A stretch of 38,929 bases of DNA from positions 1 through 38,929 of the forward strand of contig JANWXM010000030.1 in assembly GCA_025055285.1 (NCBI GenBank), given 5' to 3'. Of the stretch, positions 23,469 to 31,170 are shown piece after piece. The translations under genes were made by a program, and so were the position numbers. How positions within the stretch are numbered: position 1 is the stretch's first letter; every line of letters begins with the position of its first letter. The DNA comes from Saprospiraceae bacterium (lineage in GTDB: Bacteria; Bacteroidota; Bacteroidia; Chitinophagales; Saprospiraceae). The notes under the pieces were generated by a model, which saw only the letters and a list, made by a program, of their open reading frames with translations, was not told the DNA's origin and searched no databases.

Positions 23469-24683
23469 TTACTGGGTAGGATCCGCAACGTAACCCAAAA
23501 ATAGGATAGCATTGGTCGGGATGTGACGCAGAACTAAGACAAAGGGCTTATCAAACCAAAACCGAGGAGACAAAGAAGTTACGGAAAAGCCGATAGAGGT
23601 CACTGCAGCGCCTTCTGCGCCCTTTTCATCCACGTTTAAGATGGCCTTGTGTTTGATTTGCTTAATGAAGATGTTTTGGCCACCGGGGTGAGTGCCCATA
23701 AGCGAAAAGTCAGCCTTCCGGTTGTCGAACGGAGCCTGAACCTCCAACGCCATCATACTCTCTATGAGGTCGTTCTCATACGACAACTTTAGCTTCGGGA
23801 AGGCAACCTCTGCGCGGGTATATACAACACTATCGTACAGCGACCGCCAGTGCGAAGTGCTTAAGGTGAGGTGCCACTGCGGGTTCTTATTAGTGGGTGA
23901 AGGCTGAATAAAGCTTAGACTATAGGTAGAGTCTCGGAAGGGAATATCTATCATGGAAAATTGAGACGTAGTGGCGACAGTGAAAGGGCGTTCAGCATAT
24001 ACGAAATGCGCACGTGTTTTCGAGCCATCTGCTCGTGTGAAAGGTGCCTCACGCGTCAGCTCTGGAGCAAAACCCTCGGCCCAGTCGGCCTTGAAGTGAA
24101 GTGCGTTGATCAAAAAGGCTACGTCGTAATCTGTGATGCGGTCTAGAATCTTATCGATTTTGCCGTTCGTGCTGCTTTTTACCCATTGGTTAATTTGCTG
24201 AAGGGCTTGTTGCTCCGCCTTGAAATCGAGCGCATCGTAGCCGCTGTGGTAATATGCTTGAAGGGTTTTGACGAAGTCTTCCCGTACGGAGATACGCTTG
24301 GGGTCGTAAAAGTAGCGATTGGCTACTGTCACAGTTGGGTGGCCGCTTTGTCGGGTGAGCTGGTGGTTCAAAGCAAGGTGGTCGGCGTTTAGTTTATTCA
24401 CTGACCAACTTGCGACTCCTAAAAACGCTTGAATCTCCTCTGCAGTTTTTCCGCTAGCTCCATTGAGAGCCATCGAGAAAGCCGTCGAGACACTGTATGG
24501 CGAAATCAGTACATTCTGCTTCGGTTTGGCTAATTGCTCTTGACGAAAGAGTTTCCACCCTACTATTTGACTTATTTCAGCGACATTACTGGCTTGTTCG
24601 GGTAAATCGAAAGGCTCGCCTTTCTGACAGCTAGAAACAAGCCAAACCAGTCCCACCGAGACGAGGAGAGCGACTTTTTTCAT
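23469..24683 (-). CDS. Serpin-family protease inhibitor, lipoprotein
   Basis: The 404-residue protein has a lipoprotein signal (hydrophobic stretch ending L-V-S-S-C19), so it should be anchored in a membrane facing the periplasm or outside. The serpin fold is shown by N-V-L-I-S-P-Y-S-V-S-T-A-F-S-M-A-L-N-G-A (about 62-81), N-A-L-H-F-K-A-D-W, and the C-terminal hinge V-D-E-K-G-A-E-G-A-A-V-T-S followed by F-D-K-P-F-V-L-V-L. The hinge has the small residues needed for loop insertion, so an inhibitory role is plausible. Counting 17 residues from the hinge Glu gives Thr-Ser as P1-P1', which is tentative. ATG 24683 is the natural start; 28 upstream codons would precede the signal. The native target protease is unknown. 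Confidence 0.9.
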   Translation of the reverse strand: MKKVALLVSVGLVWLVSSCQKGEPFDLPEQASNVAEISQIVGWKLFRQEQLAKPKQNVLISPYSVSTAFSMALNGASGKTAEEIQAFLGVASWSVNKLNADHLALNHQLTRQSGHPTVTVANRYFYDPKRISVREDFVKTLQAYYHSGYDALDFKAEQQALQQINQWVKSSTNGKIDKILDRITDYDVAFLINALHFKADWAEGFAPELTREAPFTRADGSKTRAHFVYAERPFTVATTSQFSMIDIPFRDSTYSLSFIQPSPTNKNPQWHLTLSTSHWRSLYDSVVYTRAEVAFPKLKLSYENDLIESMMALEVQAPFDNRKADFSLMGTHPGGQNIFIKQIKHKAILNVDEKGAEGAAVTSIGFSVTSLSPRFWFDKPFVLVLRHIPTNAILFLGYVADPTQ

Positions 24684-24819
24684 AGAAATTACCTTTTGCA
24701 AAGGTGAATAAATATCAACAACGCTGTATGCTTTAAGGTGCAAGAGGTCTACTGCTACCTGTTGCATCGATTATGTTGTTAAAGTAACGCTTTGAAGGTA
24801 AATTGGCATATTTTTTGGC

Positions 24820-24970
24820 TTCATGAAAATGTATCTTATCGCCTTACGAGGCATCAAGCGGCTGGGAATTTGAGTCCTCCTCCAAAAGGCACGTATAATC
24901 CCGTGAGCGACGTTTGTTTTAAATCCGCCTTGCGGCTGCCCGGTCTTCCCTACGGGCAGCCGTCTTTATT
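24820..24970 (+). ncRNA. Candidate structured small RNA ending in a terminator
   Basis: A plus-strand element of about 150 bases ends in a strong hairpin plus T-rich tail. Upstream, CAAGCGGCTGGGAATTT (24855-24871) can pair with AAATCCGCCTTG (24921-24932); all 12 bases of the 3' strand find partners, with small bulges on the 5' side. That stem abuts the terminator directly. No obvious plus-strand gene follows within 130 bases, so a free-standing RNA (a 6S-like or other regulatory RNA) fits better than a riboswitch. I do not recognise a named family. The 5' end is a guess. Confidence 0.35.
24933..24970 (+). terminator. Rho-independent terminator
   Basis: The arms CGGCTGCCCG (24933-24942) and CGGGCAGCCG (24953-24962) form a perfect 10-bp GC-rich stem with a 10-base loop, followed by TCTTTATT. 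It faces the plus strand, opposite to both flanking protein genes, so it must end a plus-strand transcript. Confidence 0.7.
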
Positions 24971-25321
24971 ATAGCAACGCTCTAAACGAGTATTTATTTT
25001 AGGCAAGAATCTTCGAATAAACTCCTGACTACGAGAAGATAACGCTAGGCGATTTAGTCTTTTTGCGCGATTCCTTTAAGGCTCTAATAGGCTTGCTCTC
25101 CCATGCAGAACGGTCGTATAGCAGGTTTAATGAAAGGAGAAGCAGCCTTACGGAGGAGTTTTTACCGATTTTTTCAAGCTTTTTGTGAGAGTTCTCACGC
25201 AGTCAAAAATTTCAACACAATTTATCGAATCAATTTGCGCTTTGACGTTGCAGTGCCGTTGCCTTCAGCGGAGATCATGGCTCGACGCCTACGCTTGTAG
25301 AAGCCCTGCGCCCTGCCTTGC

Positions 25322-25364
25322 GGCGTTTCTCACGACTCCGGTTTTTTAGACGGACGCCCTTTTT
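25322..25364 (+). terminator. Terminator-like hairpin downstream of a small frame
   Basis: The 3' strand CGGACGCC (25351-25358) pairs with TCCG (25337-25340) and GGCG (25322-25325), leaving a bulge on the 5' side, and is followed by CTTTTT. It faces the plus strand and lies just beyond the stop of ettA, which is on the other strand. Confidence 0.4.
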
Positions 25365-25383
25365 AAGAATAAATTACCCTTCA

Positions 25384-27060
25384 TCATCGCTGTTGTAGGA
25401 GGTGTTTTACCCGAGGACGATGAGGCGTAATGTCGCCCAAGCGTGCCTTTTTAGCAGCTTCATAAGCGGAAAAGTTGCCCTCGAAGAAAACGACCTGAGC
25501 ATCGTCTTCGAAGGCTAGGATATGTGTAGCCAATCGGTCGATGAACCAGCGGTCGTGGCTAATGACGAGTACACAGCCGGCAAAATTTTCGAGCGCCTCT
25601 TCTAGAGCACGAAGGGTATTGACGTCAATATCGTTAGTGGGCTCGTCCAGTAACAACACATTTCCGCCGTCTTTAAGCGTCATTGCTAGGTGAACGCGGT
25701 TGCGCTCTCCTCCAGAGCAGACGCCGAGTTTTTTCTGTTGGTCGGCACCGGAAAAGTTAAACCGCGCCAAATAAGCGCGTGCGTTGATGGAGGCGTTGCC
25801 CACCTGCAAGATGTCGTTCCCGCCCGAGACGATCTCGTAAATAGTCTTGTCAGGGACAAGCGCTTCATGGCTTTGGTCTACATAGCTAATTTTTACCGTA
25901 TCGCCCAAGATGATCTGGCCGGCATCGGGCTTTTCTTTGTCCACGATGATTTTGAAAAGCGTGGATTTTCCTACGCCATTAGGGCCTATGATGCCGACGA
26001 TAGCGTTCTTGGGGATGTCAAAGTTGAGGTTCTCGAATAAAAGGCGGTCGCCATAAGCCTTTGTTAGATTGCGCGCTTCGATGACTTTGTCGCCCAAACG
26101 AGGGCCGTTTGGGATCCAGAGCTCGAGTTTTTGTTCCTTTTCGCGCACTTCTTCGCTAGCCATTTTCTCGTAGGCGTTCAAACGCGCTTTGCCCTTGGCC
26201 TGGCGGCCCTTAGCACTCATGCGCACCCACTCGAGTTCGCGTTCGAGTTGTTTGCGACGCTTGTCTTCTTGTTTTTCCTCTAGGGCAAGGCGGCGAGCCT
26301 TTTGCTCTAGCCAAGAAGAATAGTTCCCTTTCCAGGGAATACCTTCTCCTCGGTCGAGTTCGAGGATCCAGCCCGCTACATTGTCGAGAAAATAACGGTC
26401 ATGCGTAACGGCAATAACGGTACCTGGAAAGTTTTGTAAGTACTGTTCTAGCCACATGACCGACTCAGCATCCAAATGGTTCGTAGGTTCGTCGAGCAGC
26501 AAGATATCTGGTTGGCTTAAAAGCAGGCGTGCAATTGCTACGCGGCGGCGCTCGCCCCCTGAGCACACGCGGATGGGAGTATCGTCGGGCGGACAGCGCA
26601 GCGCTTCCATAAACAAGTTAATGCGGTGTTCCAGCTCCCAACCGCCTAATCGGTCTAGCTGCTCAAGCACCTCTCCCTGACGCTCGAGAAGACGCATCAT
26701 CTCCTCGTCGTCGGTCACCTCGGCCAACCTAGCGCTGATTTCGTCGTTTTCGCGCAGCAAATCCACGATGGCCTGGGCGCCCTCTTCTACAATTTGGCGA
26801 ACAGTCTTGTCTTCGTCCAGTTCTGGTTCTTGAGGCAAATAACCGACCTTATAATTCCCTTCAAACTCAACTTTGCCCTCGTAGTTCTGGTCTAAACCGG
26901 CAATAATCCTTAGCAAGGTAGACTTACCTGAACCGTTTAAACCCAAAACGCCTATTTTGGCACCATAAAAGAACGATAGCCAGATGTTTTTAAGGACCTG
27001 CTTTTGAGGAGGAAATGTCTTACTTACCCCCGACATCGAAAAAATAATCTTCTCTGACAC
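25384..27060 (-). CDS. ettA: Energy-dependent translational throttle protein EttA (ABC-F)
   Basis: The 558-residue ABC-F protein has two nucleotide-binding domains: Walker A G-L-N-G-S-G-K-S-T at about 40-48 and G-P-N-G-V-G-K-S-T in the second; signatures C-S-G-G-E-R-R-R-V and C-S-G-G-E-R-N-R-V; Walker B L-L-L-D-E-P-T-N. There are no membrane segments. The N-terminal M-S-E-K-I-I-F-S-M-S-G-V-S-K-T-F-P-P and the arm region match EttA. It binds the ribosomal E site and gates the first steps of elongation according to energy status. Translation starts at GTG 27060, since the EKIIF segment before the next Met is conserved in the family. Confidence 0.95.
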   Translation of the reverse strand: MSEKIIFSMSGVSKTFPPQKQVLKNIWLSFFYGAKIGVLGLNGSGKSTLLRIIAGLDQNYEGKVEFEGNYKVGYLPQEPELDEDKTVRQIVEEGAQAIVDLLRENDEISARLAEVTDDEEMMRLLERQGEVLEQLDRLGGWELEHRINLFMEALRCPPDDTPIRVCSGGERRRVAIARLLLSQPDILLLDEPTNHLDAESVMWLEQYLQNFPGTVIAVTHDRYFLDNVAGWILELDRGEGIPWKGNYSSWLEQKARRLALEEKQEDKRRKQLERELEWVRMSAKGRQAKGKARLNAYEKMASEEVREKEQKLELWIPNGPRLGDKVIEARNLTKAYGDRLLFENLNFDIPKNAIVGIIGPNGVGKSTLFKIIVDKEKPDAGQIILGDTVKISYVDQSHEALVPDKTIYEIVSGGNDILQVGNASINARAYLARFNFSGADQQKKLGVCSGGERNRVHLAMTLKDGGNVLLLDEPTNDIDVNTLRALEEALENFAGCVLVISHDRWFIDRLATHILAFEDDAQVVFFEGNFSAYEAAKKARLGDITPHRPRVKHLLQQR

Positions 27061-27637
27061 GGATATTTTCCTATTGCTGTTTAAAAATTTGAAAAAAGTG
27101 CCACGAAATTAAAGAGAGCTTTCTTCTCCACAAGGGCGTACTGCTCTGGCTTTCCGAAGGCTTTTTTGACGGGAAACTTACCCGAGGAAAGCTACGCCCT
27201 GCGCCGTTTTGCAAACGACAAAAAGTACTGGCACCGCCGCTGTTTTTTAACTACTTTTTACTACGCAAAGAGCAGAGAACCCTAGAGAAAAAGTTTCCAC
27301 ACCAATTCTGCGGCACTTCGCAACTATCTCTTCTGTCCTTGAAGGGAAGTTACTAGAGGGCATGGTTGCCTGCCTTTACAGAGTGCACAGTATGAAAGGC
27401 TACATCTGAGCAAAGGCAGGATCCAACGAATGCACTATCCTTTCAGCCAACCAACTACCTGATACTAAGCAACTATTTGCAATGCGCTGTTCCACAGAAA
27501 TTTGAACGTCGAGTGATTTCTCCTCTGGCGTTTGGGCGAGTGCATCACGCCGGCGCGTCTTCAGAGCGTTCAATAGTTTCCCCTACTTACTACAGGGCAC
27601 GTCATCGCTAGGGTAAGGATGCTTTGTCTACAGGCAG
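27061..27637. other. Intergenic region upstream of ettA with structured elements
   Basis: About 577 bases show no open frame of useful length on either strand. They do contain two sets of inverted repeats. At 27134-27199 GGGCGTA and GCTTTCC on the left pair with GGAAAGC and TACGCCC on the right, closing an inner CGGG/CCCG hairpin. At 27369-27444 three pairs of complementary words occur in the order A B C A' B' C'. As ettA is transcribed leftward from here, the first structure would sit in its leader, about 75 bases before the GTG. No tRNA was found, and tmRNA and RNase P signatures are not convincing. Confidence 0.45.
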
Positions 27638-29596
27638 TCAGTATTTAGAAAAGACTACCGTCTGCCTGTCAGCTGAGGTCGCAATTTGCACGAAGTACGT
27701 GCCAGGAGGCAACTGTTCTACGGGCAGGTGAGCTGTGGTCCCGTACTCAACAAAAAGCCTCTGACTAATCTCTGTAGGACGACCATCGGCATTTAACACT
27801 TGAATGTGTACCTCTGCTGGTTCGGGTACTTGAAGGAACAAACGCGCCCAACTTCCTACCGGATTAGGCCACACAGTGACCTCCATTTTCTCGGCAGGAA
27901 TAAACACAGAACGCCATGGCGAGAAGAATTCTTGTCCGGTTTGGTCTGTTTGTCGGAGGCGGAAAAGATGAGCACCTGCAGTTAGATTATCTACCTCAAA
28001 ATCATAAGTTTGAGTTTGCTGGCTATTACCGCGGCCAGCTACGAAGCCTACCTCGTTCCAGTGATGACCGCCGTTTCGGCTATGCTGGATAGCAAAGCCC
28101 ACCTGGTCTTTTTCGAAAGCAGTTTGCCAATGCAGAAGCGCCTTGCGACCTTCACGGCGCGCCTCGAAAGCGACGAGTTCTGTTGCAAGAGGACTGCCCG
28201 GGCCTCCACTAGTGGGCGCCAGCGCTGCATTCAAAATTGTCACCACACCATTAGACAGAGCGGCGGAGAGTACTTTAGTAACGTACCCTGGCTTGCTAAA
28301 GCTGACGTTAAATGTTCCACTCTGGACCTGACCAATCTTGTATTCGCCGGCGGCATTAGTAGTGCCCGATACACCTGTGGAAAGGATGGTAACCGTCGCA
28401 TTAGGAAGAGGATTTCCCGTCACAGAGTCCGTAACTGTGCCTTCTAGATAACAGCCGCGTTGATAAGTGGGGGTCATTACCCACAGTTCGCCATTTTGGG
28501 TGCCATATGCTCGAATGTTGGAAGCAACGATTGTGCCGGATGGAAAGTAGGGATATACGCCCCAACAGCCCTCAAAGCCACTTCCTGAACCCTGGGGGTA
28601 GGTATCATAACGCCCTACCTCTATCATGTTATCGGGTCGGCTAACATCAATGATGCTGAAGCCATCCTTATACCAAGAAGTAACGGCATAGTCATTTATC
28701 ACGTGCGTATTGTGCACAATAGAGCCTGAACCGGGTGTAATGGCTATCCGGTCTTTTTCTCGAATGTCGGTAGGGTCGCTAATATCGTAACTCGTTAGGA
28801 AGGAGTTACTTACTTCATCGGTAGTAAACAGGTAGTTCCCCGATCGCCATGTGTTGTGCGTAAAAGCTCCAGGGGTCGTTTTGCTACCTAAGAGTATAGG
28901 ATTGCTCTTGTTTGCCATGTTAATAATGGCAAACTTACCGGCGTATATGTGGGCTGAGAAAAGCGTATCGTTGTCGACATAGCCGTCATGTACGTAGCCA
29001 ATGAAGGGAACATGGCCCACGTAACTCGGATTATAAGGGTCGGTATTTAGATTAAATACCTGAGCGCGTCCTCCGTTTAGGTTGCTACCATACACATACA
29101 GGTAACCTTTAGTCTCATCTACATGCAGGGCATGCCCTTTGGTAATGCCACCAGGGTTGACGTTGTGATATGTGATATTCGTATCGGGCAGGTTGCTCAA
29201 GTTAACTACCTGGATGCCGATATTTCCGTGTTCAGTAACTACGTAGGCATAATGCTGATAGGTCTTGATCTCGCGCCAAGAGCTGGTTGGGCCGGGTATC
29301 TGCTTAATAAATTGAGGAGTATCCGGATTTGTAACATCTACGATGATTAAGCCGTTAGCCCCGCCTACGAGAGCATATTCTTTTCCGTTACTAGCGGTGT
29401 AGCCCCAGACGTTGGCCAGATTTTGGTTAGGGAAGGTCATTGTAGCTCGATGGGTAACATTGAAGTTTTGAGCTAACATTCCCTCAGACACTGGCCCGGT
29501 TGCTGCTACCGAAAGTAGCAAAGCGCGACCTACAGAGAGGGTGGAAAGCCTTCTTATGAGGAGGGTAAGTACGAGGAAACGCGGCAGACTTATCAT
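27638..29596 (-). CDS. Choice-of-anchor B / LVIVD-repeat protein with T9SS sorting domain
   Basis: The roughly 650-residue secreted protein has several domains. Repeated L-x-I-V-D-V-T-N-P-type beta-propeller units (G-L-I-I-V-D-V-T-N-P, A-I-I-N-M-A-N-K, S-I-I-D-V-S-R-P) cover about residues 40-385. A carboxypeptidase-regulatory-like domain follows (L-E-G-T-V-T-D-S-V-T-G-N-P-L-P-N-A), then a fibronectin-like segment (F-E-A-R-R-E-G-R-K-A-L-L-H-W-Q-T-A), and finally a type IX secretion C-terminal domain (V-W-P-N-P-V near its start and V-V-F-S-K-Y at the end). It is probably moved across the outer membrane by T9SS and attached at the surface. ATG 29596 is chosen; GTG 29602 is two codons upstream. 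Its molecular role is unknown. Confidence 0.88.
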   Translation of the reverse strand: MISLPRFLVLTLLIRRLSTLSVGRALLLSVAATGPVSEGMLAQNFNVTHRATMTFPNQNLANVWGYTASNGKEYALVGGANGLIIVDVTNPDTPQFIKQIPGPTSSWREIKTYQHYAYVVTEHGNIGIQVVNLSNLPDTNITYHNVNPGGITKGHALHVDETKGYLYVYGSNLNGGRAQVFNLNTDPYNPSYVGHVPFIGYVHDGYVDNDTLFSAHIYAGKFAIINMANKSNPILLGSKTTPGAFTHNTWRSGNYLFTTDEVSNSFLTSYDISDPTDIREKDRIAITPGSGSIVHNTHVINDYAVTSWYKDGFSIIDVSRPDNMIEVGRYDTYPQGSGSGFEGCWGVYPYFPSGTIVASNIRAYGTQNGELWVMTPTYQRGCYLEGTVTDSVTGNPLPNATVTILSTGVSGTTNAAGEYKIGQVQSGTFNVSFSKPGYVTKVLSAALSNGVVTILNAALAPTSGGPGSPLATELVAFEARREGRKALLHWQTAFEKDQVGFAIQHSRNGGHHWNEVGFVAGRGNSQQTQTYDFEVDNLTAGAHLFRLRQTDQTGQEFFSPWRSVFIPAEKMEVTVWPNPVGSWARLFLQVPEPAEVHIQVLNADGRPTEISQRLFVEYGTTAHLPVEQLPPGTYFVQIATSADRQTVVFSKY

Positions 29597-29768
29597 ACCC
29601 ACATTCTTTTTATGAGGGATAGGAGCATTAAAAAGTCATCAATTACCGCCCTGGGCACAAATTTGGGAATTTTTCTTTGCAATTTGCTCCCTACTTTTCA
29701 AAATGAAAAGCGGACAATTGTGCTAAAAAAGCCCAACTGCCCGCGTAGAAGGTCTCTTCGAAAGTGCC

Positions 29769-30398
29769 TTATCGCTTCCCTAAAAGACTGCCTAACAGAC
29801 CGCCCAGCAGGCCCCCCTCGTCGCTCTGGGATTGCTGGGCTTGCCGGCCCGACAGAACAGTCGACAAGAGCGTCCCTACAAGGTCGCCATGCCCGCTTGA
29901 TTGAGCATTCTGTGCGGCACCAACTAAAGCCTGAAGCAAGCCACCCATGTCGAGCTGACCCGACTGGCGCATCCGACCTAATACCGCCATCACAATTGGA
30001 GCCAAAAGGGACATCAACTTGATTATCTGCTGTGTCGAAAGGCCCGTGCTTTGCCCTATCTGTTGCGCCACCATCTCTTGCCGCTCACCTAAGATGTGGC
30101 TCAAAATGCCAGCACCATTTAGCGCTCGAGAATCTGTAGCATTTCCACTGCCCATAAGGGCAATTACTCCTCCTAGGTCGTCTAAAATACTGCCATCGTG
30201 ATCTCGGTCGAGAGCCATGACCAAAGACTGAAGGCCGTTCTCCGAGGAGGCAGTGTTGCCCGCTAAACCACCCACTAGGGCGGCGAAGATGCTGTTCGTT
30301 GCAGAAGCCGTTTGGTCGGGCGCCGCATCTACTTGTCTGCTCAATTGCTGCAAGACGTCGTCCGACAACTGGCTTTGGAGCATGCTTAATAAATCCAT
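29769..30398 (-). CDS. DUF937 (YidB-like) domain protein
   Basis: The 209-residue protein has the DUF937 pattern: an N-terminal M-D-L-L-S-M-L-Q-S-Q-L-S-D-D-V-L-Q-Q-L-S with small and glycine residues (I-F-A-A-L-V-G-G-L-A), a central G-A-G-I-L-S-H-I-L-G block, then I-I-K-L-M-S-L-L-A-P-I-V-M-A-V-L-G. The C-terminus is a G-G-L-L-G-G-L-L-G-S-L-L-G-K-R run. There is no signal peptide. Function of the family is not known. Downstream is intergenic sequence before the T9SS cargo gene. Confidence 0.85.
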   Translation of the reverse strand: MDLLSMLQSQLSDDVLQQLSRQVDAAPDQTASATNSIFAALVGGLAGNTASSENGLQSLVMALDRDHDGSILDDLGGVIALMGSGNATDSRALNGAGILSHILGERQEMVAQQIGQSTGLSTQQIIKLMSLLAPIVMAVLGRMRQSGQLDMGGLLQALVGAAQNAQSSGHGDLVGTLLSTVLSGRQAQQSQSDEGGLLGGLLGSLLGKR

Positions 30399-30576
30399 GT
30401 CGCAAAAATTTTAAAGTGAGAAAAGCTAGTGCAAAGATGAAGGTCTGCGCAAGAAAATAATTCCATTTTGAGGCTATTTTTCAAAAAACACTGACTTTTG
30501 AGCGGCCCTATGGCCAACAAGGTGGCTGCTGAAGGCGTTGAACGAAAGGGAGTGGTCCAGTTGTTGCCTTTGCTAT

Positions 30577-31170
30577 ATGAATTACCGCGCTGCCGAAGAG
30601 TACATCCTGCACCGCTTACGCACGGAATTATCCGAGCGATTGCTCTACCATGGGCTAGAGCATACGCTTGACGTGCTGCGAGTGGCAGAGGCCTTATGTG
30701 CTAGCGAAGGCATCGTAGGTCGAGAGGTGACCCTCGTAAAAACTGCTGCACTCTTCCACGACGCTGGTTTCGTTTATGACCGACATGCTGGACACGAACG
30801 CGAAGGCTGCCTCATCGCGCAGGAAGCTTTGCCCCACTTCGGCTATACCTCTAGCGATATTGAGACTATTTGCAACATGATCATGGCCACTAAAATCCCT
30901 CAAGAGCCCGCAAACCTGCTAGAACAAATTCTCTGCGACGCCGACTTAGATTACCTAGGACGCAGCGATTTCTATCGCATCGGCCGCAACCTGTATGAAG
31001 AACTAACTGCTTATGGCCTCATCCAGGGAGAAGAGGCTTGGAATCGCCTTCAGCTAGACTTCCTTTCTGCTCACCGCTACCATACGCGCACCAATATTGC
31101 TCTGCGCGAACCTGTAAAGCAACGCTATGTGGCTGAATTGCGCAAGCTTGTAGCTTCTTACAAAGTGTAG
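30577..31170 (+). CDS. HD-domain phosphohydrolase
   Basis: The 197-residue protein is an HD hydrolase: Y-H-G-L-E-H-T puts H25 and H29 in the first helix, L-F-H61-D62-A-G-F is the HD motif, G-H-E-R-E-G follows, and a later C-D-A-D-L-D-Y gives the last metal-binding aspartate. Substrates in this class range from nucleotides to cyclic dinucleotides and cannot be told from these motifs alone. ATG 30577 is used; a TTG at 30538 would add 13 residues outside the domain. Its last 13 bases overlap the converging kynurenine monooxygenase gene. Confidence 0.85.
   Translation: MNYRAAEEYILHRLRTELSERLLYHGLEHTLDVLRVAEALCASEGIVGREVTLVKTAALFHDAGFVYDRHAGHEREGCLIAQEALPHFGYTSSDIETICNMIMATKIPQEPANLLEQILCDADLDYLGRSDFYRIGRNLYEELTAYGLIQGEEAWNRLQLDFLSAHRYHTRTNIALREPVKQRYVAELRKLVASYKV

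Larger units (their letters stand above)
24684..25383. other. Intergenic region between serpin and ettA
   Basis: About 700 bases contain no gene I am willing to call. The left part holds the candidate small RNA with its terminator. A plus-strand frame at 25103-25300 (65 residues, basic, no recognisable domain) is followed by a terminator-like hairpin at 25322-25364, so a tiny gene cannot be excluded, but its start lacks a good ribosome binding site. A palindrome GTGAGA-GT-TCTCAC lies at 25185-25198. No tRNA or CRISPR repeats were seen. Confidence 0.5.

Noticed and set aside
25103-25300. 65-residue plus-strand frame
   Set aside because: No domain and no clear ribosome binding site; only a downstream hairpin speaks for it, so it is described in the intergenic entry and not called as a gene.
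27181-27199. GAGGAAAG as in RNase P RNA
   Set aside because: Only about 9 bases match and the following CCGGGC is absent; no second conserved region was found.
27186-27300. Possible tmRNA: a GCAAACGACAA word like the start of a tmRNA tag, with a weak 5'-domain resemblance upstream
   Set aside because: The reading frame after the word does not end in an ALAA-type tag, no T-arm/CCA 3' end is found in the region, and the upstream match is loose; coincidence is more likely.
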